From: Hofstenia miamia
Lineage: Eukaryota; Xenacoelomorpha; Acoela
Direction of reading: 5' to 3'
Assembly (NCBI GenBank): GCA_004352715.1
Contig: SCFE01000002.1
Coordinates: 948,549 to 1,012,548, forward strand
Length of the DNA stretch: 64,000 bases
In this document: positions 23,724 through 34,605 of the stretch, piece by piece
Layout of the letters: every line of letters starts with the position of its first letter
Position numbering within the stretch: position 1 is the stretch's first letter
The notes under the pieces: model-generated
What the model saw: the letters and a program-made list of their open reading frames with translations, nothing else
Told to the model about the DNA's origin: nothing
The model's database searches: none
Program-made: the position numbers and the translations under genes

Positions 23724-23741
23724 CTGTCTCTTATACACATC
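23724..23741 (+). other. Tn5 mosaic-end / Nextera adapter-like sequence (probable library artefact)
   Basis: CTGTCTCTTATACACATC is 18 of the 19 bases of the hyperactive Tn5 mosaic end used in tagmentation libraries. Chance occurrence of this 18-mer in 64 kb is very unlikely. It probably marks an untrimmed read end or chimeric junction built into the assembly, so sequence on the two sides may not be adjacent in the real genome. Confidence 0.8.
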
Positions 23742-24616
23742 ACAATGTATAATGCAAATCCGTAAAAGGGGAACAGCGTTATGGCAATGGTTCACTGTAT
23801 ATGTGAAATTTGTTTAAAACGTTTTGGTTTGGCCGGTGCAGTAAGAAGAAAATAATTCTGGATGGTAAAAAGCGGTCATTTTTTTACAACTTAGGCCAAA
23901 TCCGACCAGGCTGGTGTGAAATGGCAATAGACTTTCCAAGTAAATCTATGCTACATGCAGGCAAAATTTACAAGCTCTAAAATGGACATTTCTTGTACTG
24001 TTTCTCAACTCGAGAATGTTTTCTTACCATTGGTCCGCACTTTAGAAAAATCGTACCTATGCAAAGTTCAGAACCATTTTTTCCCATCCAGACTCTTGAG
24101 TTGATCTTGCCTGCTTCCATCTCTCTATAGACGATCCCAAAATACTTTGAGTTACCAAGAAACCCATGTATTCGAACGAAACATATTTCTTCTAATGTAT
24201 CGTCTAGTAATATTTTTATACTATCTACAGATAAGTTTAGATATGCTTTCCAATAATTATATTGGATTTTGCACTTATAAAATCGTTTTCTACAGCATTT
24301 CAATGAATTATTATGTTATTTTTTTGCAGGTATTTCAGTAAATGTCTGCTATCTATTGTTTCTAACTAAGACTATGCAAATAGCTTTCTGATCAAACAAC
24401 CATTTGTCATTTTGTTTGATAAACTGTTATTGGCATGCATATTAGTGACGACATAGTTTCTTATGTAAACTATGTGGGAGCTAGGCAAATACATCTTTTC
24501 AAATTCGCACATTGAAGTGGTATGCTCTTAAAGAAATAGAGTTGTTTACATTATTACATTATTCTACTCATAAATAGTTTTTATTTTGCAAATCTTTAAA
24601 ATTTAAATTAATATTC

Positions 24617-24930
24617 AGTCGAGGATAAAAGTCTTTGTACCCCTATTAAATCAAACTTATAAAAAATTGTTTAGTACATTTTTGAAGCAATGTATTTTTA
24701 CAACCCAATTCATGTTTAAAAAGATTATCTTCTTGGCTGAATAAAAAAGTTGAAGATTATTCACAAAAGGAGGCAGTTCGTTCGTAGACCTGCAAGAATG
24801 CGCCATAAACCTCGATGTTGCATAAAAAACTAATGTTAGCCAATCCATAATGGCTTGGGGAGCATTCCGATGTGATGTATATAAAACTATAGTTAGATGC
24901 ACTGGTTCGTAAATGCAATTGAATACCAAG
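24617..24930 (+). pseudogene. Tc1-like transposase relic
   Basis: At 24609-24636 a Tc1-style terminus (CAGTCGAGGATAAAAGTC, then TTTGTACCCC) begins the block. Shortly after, broken frames read KIIFLAE (position of the first catalytic 'SDES'-like motif), FVRRPARMRHKPRC and SIMAWGAF. The last two match the conserved 'VRRP.G.R..P....' and 'SIMVWG.FS' segments between the first and second catalytic residues of Tc1 transposases. The first half of the gene is deleted, and the coding match ends where the tandem duplication at 24874 starts. Confidence 0.6.
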
Positions 24931-25167
24931 AACTCGCTTTATTGATTTTTAAGCAAAGTAGGGCAACGTGTCACACAACCCGTTCGAAACAACATTTTTG
25001 GATAATTATAAAGTCAGTTTGATGTATATAAAACTATAGTTAGATGCACTGGTTCGTAAATGCAATTGAATACCAAGAAGTCGCTTTATTGATTTTTAAG
25101 CAAAGTAGGGCAACGTGTCACACAACCCGTTCGAAACAACATTTTTGGATAATTATAAAGTCAGTTT
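24874..25167 (+). repeat. 147-bp tandem duplication
   Basis: Units 24874-25020 and 25021-25167 start GATGTATATAAAACTATAG and end TTATAAAGTCAGTTT. I found one difference (AAGAACTCGC versus AAGAAGTCGC). It begins within the Tc1 relic and has no coding potential. Confidence 0.9.
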
Positions 25168-25169
25168 TC

Positions 25170-27675
25170 TCCGAAAAAACTACCCTTTTCTGAGCCTTGA
25201 AGAATCGATAATTGAGAACCCATAAAAGACGTTAAGATACTGTGTAAGCCACAAAAACCCAATTTCATTAGATAAGGAAAAATGGTGCAAATTATAAGCG
25301 TTGTCTAGACAAACTACTATTATCATTAGGGAGAAGTTGAGGTGTGGGGGATCGGTGCCATGGTTTCAGTTCAGTATCTGGTCCCGTGCTGTATAATATC
25401 AAGAATTTCTCCCTAGTATGTTATACATTAGGCATTCCAATTATTAAACAATAATACGATTAATATTAATTTCACCAATCATTTGATGTGTTAAGTTTCA
25501 GCCACATATCTTAGTTGGCTATATTTCGTTAATTGATATTTTCGTTATCAATTAAAAAAATTTTAACTATATATGTGATAGCAAAATTAAAGATTCTAAT
25601 AACTTCCGGGACCAAATAGGGACCACGCCTAAAATTAACTTTTCGGGACCGGGACAGAATATAACTGGTCACCCACGCCTTTAGTGAGAAGGAATCAAAG
25701 CATTGCCGTGCACCATTCCTGAAAATTTAATCCAAAAACTACATACAAAACAAGAGTCATAAACATTTTAGTTTTACTTTTTTATTAATATTTTCGTGCA
25801 AAAGCTTTTGTGAAAATGAAAAATATGTGACATAAAATGATCTTAGACTATTAATAATGCATGTCTATACATTGAATAAATCTTTGTTTTTGGTTATTAC
25901 ATGTCAGATTTTCTTCTTTAAATGACATTTAAGCAACAAATTTGTTAGATCTAAAATTCCCAAGTACTTAAAAGTATTCTAAAGCATAGTTACATAAAAT
26001 CAAAACAATCAAGTCTTAATCCGAAGACGATCTCGTATCTGCAGCAATATATTAGCAATAATAAACTTTAAATGATGTACTACTATCCTTTAATTAGCAC
26101 ATATGATAAAAGTTTTTGTAAATTGAGTGCAAGTTGCAATGTGTAAAAAGTTGAATTGCGCAAACAATGAAAATAACTACTGATCAAATTCTGATTTTGT
26201 GATTATATTTCAACTATCAGTGTGAGCCACTTCAGATCAAAATATTTCCTACGTAGATTTGGGCAATGAATAAAATATTTCGCCGGTAAAATGCTGAAAA
26301 TATAAGTTCGTGAAAATCGCAAATACTTTAGAGAATACAACGGTTTTTAATTCAGTTCAAGTTTGTTACAATTTCTTGTGGATGCTCATTCTGAAAGAAA
26401 TTGTGATTTTTATAAGAGAATTCGAATTTTCCCCTATTTTAGCAAATAAGTCTCAAAGATAAAAATAAAGCAAGTAACCCCACCAACAGAACAGTACTTC
26501 TCTGGAATTGTATAATATTCTAGTTGCAGAAAATTTAACCTTACATGCGTTGTAGGATGCAGAAAATTTCATACTCGTAGTATTATGTAAACTAAATGTA
26601 GAAATGACACAGAAATAGATTATGGACACATTTTGCAGGGAACTGTTTCCGGTTGTGTGGAAAATAACAAATAACCAAAAATGTAGTAAAATATTTTTCC
26701 ACACTAAAATCAGGGGCTTCTTTTTTCCAACAGAGCCCCAACTAGGGACATGTTAGCTGATGATTATCTTACTTCCAGGTTCACTTAATCAATAAACCTA
26801 TCGGAATGGCACAAGCATTGAAAATTAAAAATAGACAGAGCTTAACCCTTAAATGAAAATTAAGAAAATTCAAGTAACTATTCATACTGCAAGAGCATCT
26901 TTCAATTTTTAATTTTTTGAACATTTCTTAAAACTATATCCTAAGATCATAATTCTCCTAAGAGCATATCAAAATTCATTATATTAGTTAATTCTTAAAG
27001 CTAATTGATAACTACATAACATTACCACAAACAATTCTATGATTCTAGTTACAAAAATTCTTGCCCCACACATGTGATGTGGTGTGGGAATGGACACTCC
27101 CACGGCAAGCCTGTTATTTACCCTAATAATTTTTTAATGATATATAAATAGTTTGAATGTGCTGATTTCAGAAAGCAGTAATTTTTACCTCATGCCAATA
27201 AATCAAATGCTTAAAAATCTGGTTTTACTGATTACATTATTTGACGATTGTTTTGCTTAAATTTTGTGCATTTAAGCGAAATGCAAACATTTTTTAATCG
27301 TAGAAACTTTTTGCACTAATTTCAAAAGCTCTGGGTGAAATATTTCCTAACTACTAGCTTGGTCCTTATACAAAAAATAAAACATTAAAGACCCTAGCAA
27401 ACTTTCTTACATCATCTGTTTTATGTAATATATGCATTATTTTTAGTGCTTTTTTAATTCGAGTTTCTACATAAGTCAGTATTTTACGAAAAACAAAATA
27501 TCATTGTCGTCATAAAAACCGTGCAGAAAATATCTTCTAAGATCCATTACACAATAGTAATAACAAATTACATATTAATTGGAGCCATAAATTCAAATTA
27601 GAAACTGGTAAGATTTCATAGTAACTGCAACAAACGTAAGCTAAACAAATAATGCGATGACAGTTTTATTCGCAT
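25170..27675. other. No recognisable gene; 3' flank of the Shisa-like gene
   Basis: AT-rich sequence. Near 25328-25415 GGGAGAA and TTCTCCC bracket a short GC-richer stretch, possibly a small hairpin element. The 3' UTR of the minus-strand gene ending at 27680 must lie at the right end, but many AATAAA-type hexamers make its end undefinable. No RNA gene was seen. Confidence 0.35.
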
Positions 27676-27679
27676 GGAA

Positions 27680-30600
27680 TTACGTCTGACTTTCATGCGT
27701 AGGTGGATAATAGGCATTTTGTGGAGGCGGGTAGGCGACAGGGGCATTTGGATTGTAAGGAGGACTTGGATACGGAGGGCTGGCAGCAGGGTAAGCAGAA
27801 GTAGGAGGATACGCGGGATTTGCAGCAGGAACTGGTGGATAGATTCCAGGCTCTGCAGGATTTGCAGGAGGATACGAGCTTGGTTTCGCTTCAACTAAAC
27901 AAAAAGATAAACTCTATAGAAGATATATTATAATTGCTAATTTCGATTTATATAATTCGTATACAATTAGATATATATATATANNNNNNNNNNNNNNNNN
28001 NNNNNNNNNNNNNNNNNNNNNNNNNNNNNNNNNNNNNNNNNNNNNNNNNNNNNNNNNNNNNNNNNNNNNNNNNNNNNNNNNNNNNNNNNNNNNNNNNNNN
28101 NNNNNNNNNNNNNNNNNNNNNNNNNNNNNNNNNNNNNNNNNNNNNNNNNNNNNNNNNNNNNNNNNNNNNNNNNNNNNNNNNNNNNNNNNNNNNNNNNNNN
28201 NNNNNNNNNNNNNNNNNNNNNNNNNNNNNNNNNNNNNNNNNNNNNNNNNNNNNNNNNNNNNNNNNNNNNNNNNNTATATATATATATATATATATATATA
28301 TAACAGACTGTTTTGTCTGTTACTTCCCTCTGATTTTTGAAATATCTAAAATAGCATTACAGTCGGGAGCAAATTAATTGTAACACCCCAAAATATTAAC
28401 GGCACTTGGCTGATCTATTGGCACTTAGTAGTTGAGGCCTGTTTTGCTGCTTTGGAAGCTGTGTTATCAACAGAGAAACACACTTGCCCATAGATGTGTC
28501 CAAGCCACAGAATTCCCAAATTTCCTAATAGGCTTGGCGGAAATTGTAGGGGAATGTGAGCAAAACGGTTTGTGCGTTAAAGACAAAATAGCTTGTTTGG
28601 GGTTAAATTAATAGGAAAGTTTAGATCGCAAAATCTGCTTAATTAAAGTAAACCAAGTAAAGAAAATTGAGTCTCATTCGCACCCGTTTTATAGTTTGTT
28701 CTGAATTGTTATAGGAATCAAATCCACCTCTGATGTAACTATACAGTACTGGCCAAAAGTTTGGGAACATTTTCCAAATTTAGAAATTTTTGTATTTAAC
28801 CCTAAAAAATGCAATGTAGAAGCAATATAATAACAAAATGTAGAAACAATTTGATAACACTGTGTAGAAAGTAAATAGTTAATTCAGTAAAACTCACTAA
28901 TATTTTGTATGTCCGCCATTATTGGCCAAACACGCAGCAATGCGATTTGACATTGACTCGACCAGCTTTCTACAATTATCATCCTCAGTAATCTCTGTGC
29001 ACCATACCACTTAATTTGCTCCTTCAGATCGTCGAGTGATGTGCATTGGCGCTTCCTCAGACAGTTTTTGATGTGATGCCAGCAATTTTCTATGATGTTG
29101 AGGTCTGGGGAGTTTCCCGCCCAGTTCTCAAGCAGCCGGAAGTCTTGTGATGCAATCCACTGTGTCACATCTTTGCCGCTGTGGCAAGGAGCACCATCTT
29201 GTTGTAGTACAGATGTTCCGCAAAGCTGTATAAAAATGGGAACTTTCTCCTGAATTATTTCGAGGTAGTCCTTGGCTGTGACTGTCTCGTTGTGAGGAAC
29301 AAAATGCAGACCAGGACGCCCATTCGCGGTTATAGCACTCCAAATCATCACAGAAGGTGCTGAGCAAACAATTTGTTGCGTGTAACGTGTGTTGAATCTT
29401 TGGTTTCTTGGTCGTCGAACGTGTGGCCGGTATAATGTAAGCTGCCAAATCTTGGATTCGTCACTAAACATTACTTGATGCCACATCTCAAGGTTGTACA
29501 GTGTTGGTATTGCCTGCAGAAGCGCAACCGGTCTCGAATGTTCTTTGAAGACAATCAGGGTTTGGCTGCCGGTTTGCACAATGGAAGGTCAAAAGTAGTA
29601 TTCAATCGACGCCTAATGGTGCGTGTTGATACATTCTGCACTACCGCACCTAGAGTTGCTTTGACTTCAGAAGATGGAGAGTATGGTTGATTGACGACGT
29701 AGTGGTGAATGAGACGATCAGTCTGAGGGGTTGTCACATTTGGTCTTCCAGATCGCTATCGAGANNNNNNNNNNNNNNNNNNNNNNNNNNNNNNNNNNNN
29801 NNNNNNNNNNNNNNNNNNNNNNNNNNNNNNNNNNNNNNNNNNNNNNNNNNNNNNNNNNNNNNNNNNNNNNNNNNNNNNNNNNNNNNNNNNNNNNNNNNNN
29901 NNNNNNNNNNNNNNNNNNNNNNNNNNNNNNNNNNNNNNNNNNNNNNNNNNNNNNNNNNNNNNNNNNNNNNNNNNNNNNNNNNNNNNNNNNNNNNNNNNNN
30001 NNNNNNNNNNNNNNNNNNNNNNNNNNNNNNNNNNNNNNNNNNNNNNNNNNNNNNNNNNNNNNNNNNNNNNNNNNNNNNNNNNNNNNNNNNNNNNNNNNNN
30101 NNNNNNNNNNNNNNNNNNNNNNNNNNNNNNNNNNNNNNNNNNNNNNNNNNNNNNNNNNNNNNNNNNNNNNNNNNNNNNNNNNNNNNNNNNNNNNNNNNNN
30201 NNNNNNNNNNNNNNNNNNNNNNNNNNNNNNNNNNNNNNNNNNNNNNNNNNNNNNNNNNNNNNNNNNNNNNNNNNNNNNNNNNNNNNNNNNNNNNNNNNNN
30301 NNNNNNNNNTATATATATATAACTAAATTGAACCGAAGAACGATACTTTCAATAAATTTCTGCCCTGATGGGTTGAGTGTTAATGATATGATTGGAAAAC
30401 TTCCACGCAGGGCCAGACCGAAAAAATAGGCCTGAATAGGATGGTAAAAACGTACCCATTTACAACTCTGATCTGATCACAATCATTATAATGAGATTTT
30501 TTAAAATTTTTTCATTATCCCAGACTAATTGTACTACTTCATCAAAATGTTTAAGGAAAATAGCCGCAGCGTCGATGGAAAGCAGCTGTTTTTATCCAAA

Positions 30601-33600
30601 CGTCCCATATATAGGTAAGGAAACTGACAACAAGCATTTGCCGGATATAGCATTTATATATGAAAAACATTCATGTAATAGAATTATGATAAAATTTTTC
30701 TATAGTTATGGACTGCTTAGTTAGGGGATGCATTTATCACTCATATTGCTAGAGTGAATACTACAGAATTTTTGTACTGGATTCAACTCCGTAAACATCA
30801 TTTTGCGCCAAATAACAATCTATTCAAATCATTGGTATTCTTGTCAGTTAATCTAATTAGCAATTTATAGTTATAAATTAGGATAGACCTGCATTGAACA
30901 AAATAAAGCATTGAAGTAAATATCACAACCTCTCTTCAAAAAAATGACACAACTCAAAAATGGCCAATTTTGAGTGAGTGTAACGAATGAACTTACCAAA
31001 TGATACTCCATCAGTCATTAGGAGTGTAGAAACTAAGCTCTCTAACTAAGCCACTAGATGGCGCTATGTGTCACTTAGCTGTTTTGAACTAGGGTCACAG
31101 TGTTACATTACAAATGTTTTATTTTTGAGTTGTGTCTAAATTAACGTCGGAGATGTACAGCATACTTACATTCTTCAATAGTGATATAACTTAAGTTGTG
31201 TCACTTTTGAAGAACATGGTGAGGTCGTTCATGTGGATTATTTTGCGTTATGACACTTTTGTAGACCAAGTCTTAAGCATGAAAAAATCACACTTTGAAA
31301 TATGTCACAATTGTAGATTGAAATCATTTCAATCAGAAAATATATCTTTACTTATGACAGTTTGGATAAATGAAATCAAGACTGACGTTTTTCCAGATGA
31401 TTGATGAATGTTCCGGAAAATTCATAACTGGCATTGTTCATTCTATACTTTCCTATGAATAATTATTTATAAATATTATCAATTTATATAGTATATTTTC
31501 TTTTACAGAAGAGTTTTTATATGCACAAAAACTAGTTTTACTAAGAAGTTATGTAATTAAGTTTTGTATATTTACAGGAAATGAATTCAACAAGCAGAGC
31601 AGCGAAAATGCTGCAATTAGCAAAAGCAAAGATAGGAAACAAAGAATCCTTTAACGATAGGAGTGATTGATAACTCAAATAATGAAAATGAAGGAAGAGG
31701 AGAATGTTCCCATAATCGAAATGCAGGACATTCGTATTATATGTCCCCTATTCACAGTGATTTAAATGACTTTGATGAATCGGACCCAGACCCAAATTAT
31801 GAACTTTGTAGTCACGAGGAACGTGCAGGGTCACTAGATGACGAGCAACTTGAACAGAGTTCAACTGAAGAAACAGAAAAGAAAGGCAAACAACGAAAAC
31901 AAATCCCTGGAGCGTGGGAAAATTTGAAGAATAAATTGCTGAGAAATTCTGGTAAAGCTTATACTTCGTCATCAAAATCCAAAAAAACAATTTTCAGAGA
32001 GAAAGCTAAAGCCTCCCTGCACTGATAAATGCAGACTCGGTTGCCATGGAAAGGTAAGTAACGCAATTCGAAAAAAAATTTTTCAACTTTATTGGGGTCT
32101 TTCAAATTTGCAAAACAGATAATTTATTGCAAGGCGTACTGAAAGTATTAAACCAAAGTACAGATACTCGAGCATACACAATTTTAGAAGTAAGAATTCG
32201 GCATTTTTTGTAGCAAACGATAAACGTATCCGAGTATGGAAAACATTCTTCAAACCTACTCTTGACATTAATGATAAACCAACTCGGACCGACACAGGAT
32301 TGATTGAACCTGATCAAAGAAGAAAACATCGGAAACAGTAGACAATTAAGAAATTTCATTAAAGCCAACCACGGGTAGAGGCCCATTACTTAAGAGCTCA
32401 GACTACTAGGGAGTATATTGAAAGTGGGGAAAGTCTTACAGATCTATATCGTCATTATATAGAGAAGCAAGAGACTCAACAACGGCCTTTTGCAAAATTC
32501 AGTGATGTTTAGTTGCATTTTTAAAGGAGAATTCAACGTTTAATGCCATGTACCTAAAAAACCAGTGTGATTTTTAAGAATCATTCAATAACTCCGATGA
32601 AAATTGTAAGTTACAGCTACTTGAAAGTGATGACCTTCACAAAAAAGAGAGAGCAATGTCTCGAAAAGAAAAGGAGAAAGATGAAAAATGTCAATTGAGC
32701 TCACGTTTTTGTGTATAATTTACAGGCAGTAATGCCTGTACCTAAAGGTCAAGTTTCGTCTTTCTATTATAAAAGTAAAGTAAACTTTTATAATTGTACA
32801 ATTAGTGACTTTCATGCCAAAAATGTAGATAGTTTTGTGTGGAATGAAATAGAAGGGATGCGTGGTGATGTTGAAATTGTTAAATGCGTTTTCAATCACC
32901 TCAAAAACTGAGAAAGCAAATTCAGTGATAAAGAACTAGACGTTGTATATTATTCAGATAATTGCTGTGGCCAACAAAAAAATAAATATTAACTGCATAC
33001 TCATACGCAGTTGAAGATCTAAACATCAAAAGTATTACATACAAATGTCTTATTCACGGGGCCTCTCAAAATGAAAGAGATAACGTTCATAGTGTCCTAG
33101 AAAAAATTGTCCGTAGGCACATTAAACAAAACAACAGTGTAAACTGGTTTTATAATACTGTAAGTAATAACATTTAATTTCAGTTGACTACTTCCAAATA
33201 TGGTCTAGAAAGCTATTGGGTCTGGAATATAAATATTGTCAAAATGGAAAATGTGCTAATATTACCCTCTTAAGTCAATCATCACAAAATGGTTTTCAAA
33301 AATGTCAAATTTCGAAATATATTCGTAAGTTGACCTCTGGTAAATCATTAAAAGTGTCAAAACTAAAAAATTTGTTATTTGTATGAAATGTTGACTATAT
33401 TCATTCTTCTTTAGAACTCTCCTAAATTTAAATAAAAGTTTCTTAGAATTGCCTAAAATGTGATTTTTTGCACTGTGTCACTTTGGAAGAGAGGGTGCGA
33501 TATAATATTTTTCATTGTAAAATAATACCATACCTGCTGCTGGAGCTGTTGGATAGCTTCCAGATATTGGCTGTGCTGCCTGTTTCGCTTTTCTATTTTT

Positions 33601-33834
33601 CTGAATTATACAGATGATTATTCCAACAATAATACAAGGAGCACAGCAACAGCATACTGCCACAAGTAGACCAAACCCCGAATCCAAAAGTTCCACGAGC
33701 ATTGTAAGAGAATCAGCACTGCCAAAATATTCCGATCCACATGAATCTTTACAAAGATTGTCGTCACAGCAGATTAAGCTCCCTGCACAATCAAACATAT
33801 TGAAGCATTCCTCATTGATACCAGCACCCGAATA
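27680..33834 (-). CDS. Shisa/CYYR1/VOPP1-like single-pass membrane protein, partial, two exons
   Basis: Two exons are joined by a phase-1 intron: 33834-33534 (acceptor tttatag at 33835-33841, donor G/gtatgg) and 27894-27680 (acceptor gtttag, stop TAA at 27682-27680). The split codon closes as G|TT (Val). Exon A begins in frame with a cysteine-rich ectodomain (ECFNMFDCAGSLICCDDNLC, then KDSC). A membrane segment with a Cys cluster follows (GLLVAVCCCCAPCIIVGIII), then basic stop-transfer residues KNRKAK. Exon B encodes a 70-residue tail of YPP repeats (SYPPANP, IYPPVPA, AYPPTSA, SPPYPSPPYN) ending HESQT. This architecture fits Shisa-type adaptor proteins, whose Pro/Tyr-rich tails bind cytoplasmic partners. 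The upstream exon with the signal peptide was not found. Exact family and role are inferred. Confidence 0.75.
27984..28274. other. Assembly gap (291 N) flanked by TA repeats
   Basis: An N run inside the intron of the Shisa-like gene. Both edges are (TA)n (27970-27983 and 28275-28302), so the gap probably hides a longer TA microsatellite. Confidence 0.98.
28478..28598 (+). repeat. Dispersed repeat, copy 1 (copy 2 at 34297-34405)
   Basis: This block and 34297-34405 share 'ttgcccatagatg' / 'tacccatagatg', 'cccaaatttcctaataggctt' / 'gccaaattttctaataggctt', and 'gcaaaacggttt' / 'gacagaacgttt' in the same order and orientation. No coding content or terminal repeats were recognised; the family is unknown. 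Confidence 0.6.
28744..29764 (-). mobile_element. Tc1-like element with transposase, broken, right end lost in a gap
   Basis: The left terminus is CAGTACTGGCCAAAAGTTTG at 28744, preceded by TA (28742-28743). The gene runs on the minus strand from at least 29737 to the stop at 28884. The N-terminal part (29737-29555) ends in RTIRRRLNTTFDLP, the second HTH. A frameshift near 29560-29580 leads into the catalytic part with VMFSDESKI (first Asp), LQQDGAPCHS (second Asp) and NSPDLNIIENCW (Glu), about 35 residues apart by my count. The C-terminus is also eroded after the DDLKEQIKWYGAQ segment. The upstream part and second terminus fall in the gap at 29765-30309. It lies in the intron of the Shisa-like gene in the same orientation. 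Confidence 0.85.
29765..30309. other. Assembly gap (545 N)
   Basis: An N run removing the 5' end of the Tc1-like element. Its right edge is a short TA repeat. Confidence 0.99.
30924..33499 (+). mobile_element. 2.6-kb DNA transposon with a YSDNC-type transposase relic
   Basis: The left end CACAACCTCTCTTC (30924) and the reverse complement of the right end, CGCACCCTCTCTTC (33499), are imperfect terminal inverted repeats. They continue inward as TTCAAAAAAATGACACA and TTCCAAAGTGACACA. ATAT lies on both outer sides (30920-30923 and 33500-33503), compatible with a 4-bp target duplication, though AT-rich context weakens this. The interior holds a broken transposase-like gene (31570-33130). A 4-bp duplication would suit Sola-like elements among others, but I cannot name the superfamily with confidence. 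The right end lies 34 bp inside the intron from the donor-side exon of the Shisa-like gene. Confidence 0.65.
31570..33130 (+). pseudogene. Transposase-like protein of a widespread arthropod family (YSDNCCGQ motif), broken
   Basis: Pieces in order: an acidic/serine-rich N-terminal frame (31663-32025) ending in a frameshift just before a Cys-containing CRLGCHGK. A GT-AG intron may follow (gtaagt at about 32055, ...aacag at about 32118). Next come NSAFFVANDKRIRVWKTFFK and TLDINDKPTRTDTGLIEPDQ (32190-32310), then VEAHYLRAQTTREYI with LTDLYRHYIEKQE (32370-32475). MPVPKGQVSSFYYKSKVNFY (32736-32795) and YYSDNCCGQQKNKY (about 32945-32990) follow. I recognise this order of motifs from long, repeated 'uncharacterised' proteins of arthropod genomes; the SDNC..Q..N motif may hold a catalytic Asp of an RNase H-like fold. 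Stops and shifts interrupt it at least four times. Confidence 0.7.
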
Positions 33835-34296
33835 CTATAAATGATAAAATTATCTCCCGTCATATAAAAATAAGTATTAAAGGAAACAAGTTCAGAAAAT
33901 ACATTTTACCCTTATTTAGCCAGGTATTTCTTACAATTTGTTTCAATAAAAAATGTTTAAATGCTCGGAACTTAGTAAATAATATAGATCTCCAATCTCA
34001 AAATGAAGCTTTATAGAGAAGCGTTTCCTCTTTCATTTTCATTCGTACGACGACTTCTTATTTGCGCAAGACGCACCTGAACGGAACTTGGATAGTCTAT
34101 TTACAGAAAACACATTAGTTGAGGTTAGTTATTGCTTCCATGGGCTCTTAGACAGTTTTATTACCTGAACACCTGGTATGGGAAGAATTTTAATCTGTTG
34201 CAAATATCGCAGTTTCCATTGAGAAAAGTTTATATTTTCATAAATTCCACCATAAGAACAATTTTTTTCAAAAACTTTCATCTAACAGGAGCCATA

Positions 34297-34405
34297 CTTA
34301 CCCATAGATGAGTCAAAATCCCAAGATTGCCAAATTTTCTAATAGGCTTAGAAAAATTGTTTGAAAATGTGGACAGAACGTTTGGTACCTTAAAGTCACA
34401 ATAGA
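34297..34405 (+). repeat. Dispersed repeat, copy 2
   Basis: Direct-orientation relative of 28478-28598, shorter and diverged. Together the two copies bracket much of the transposon-filled intron and the exon at 33534-33834. Confidence 0.6.
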
Positions 34406-34605
34406 CAGATGAGGGTTAACCTAATCAGTGCTGTCGAAATGAACCGATGGTGAAAGCATAGTGGATTGTCATTAAATCATTATCGTTAGCATTCGTATAT
34501 TTAAATTTGTTCATAAATGCCTGGGTGTTTAATAAATACAAATGACCTTATCATACGATGTGTGTTGTATCCTCAAATCCCTATGAATATGAATGATTTA
34601 AAACA

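Noticed and set aside
28365-28390. TA followed by CAGTCGGGAGCAAATTAATT, like a Tc1 terminus
   Set aside because: No matching inverted end or transposase could be tied to it; a gap lies next to it.
29687-30429. Long open frames made mostly of unknown residues
   Set aside because: They span the 545-N gap and have no real sequence support. The same applies to frames across the other N runs.
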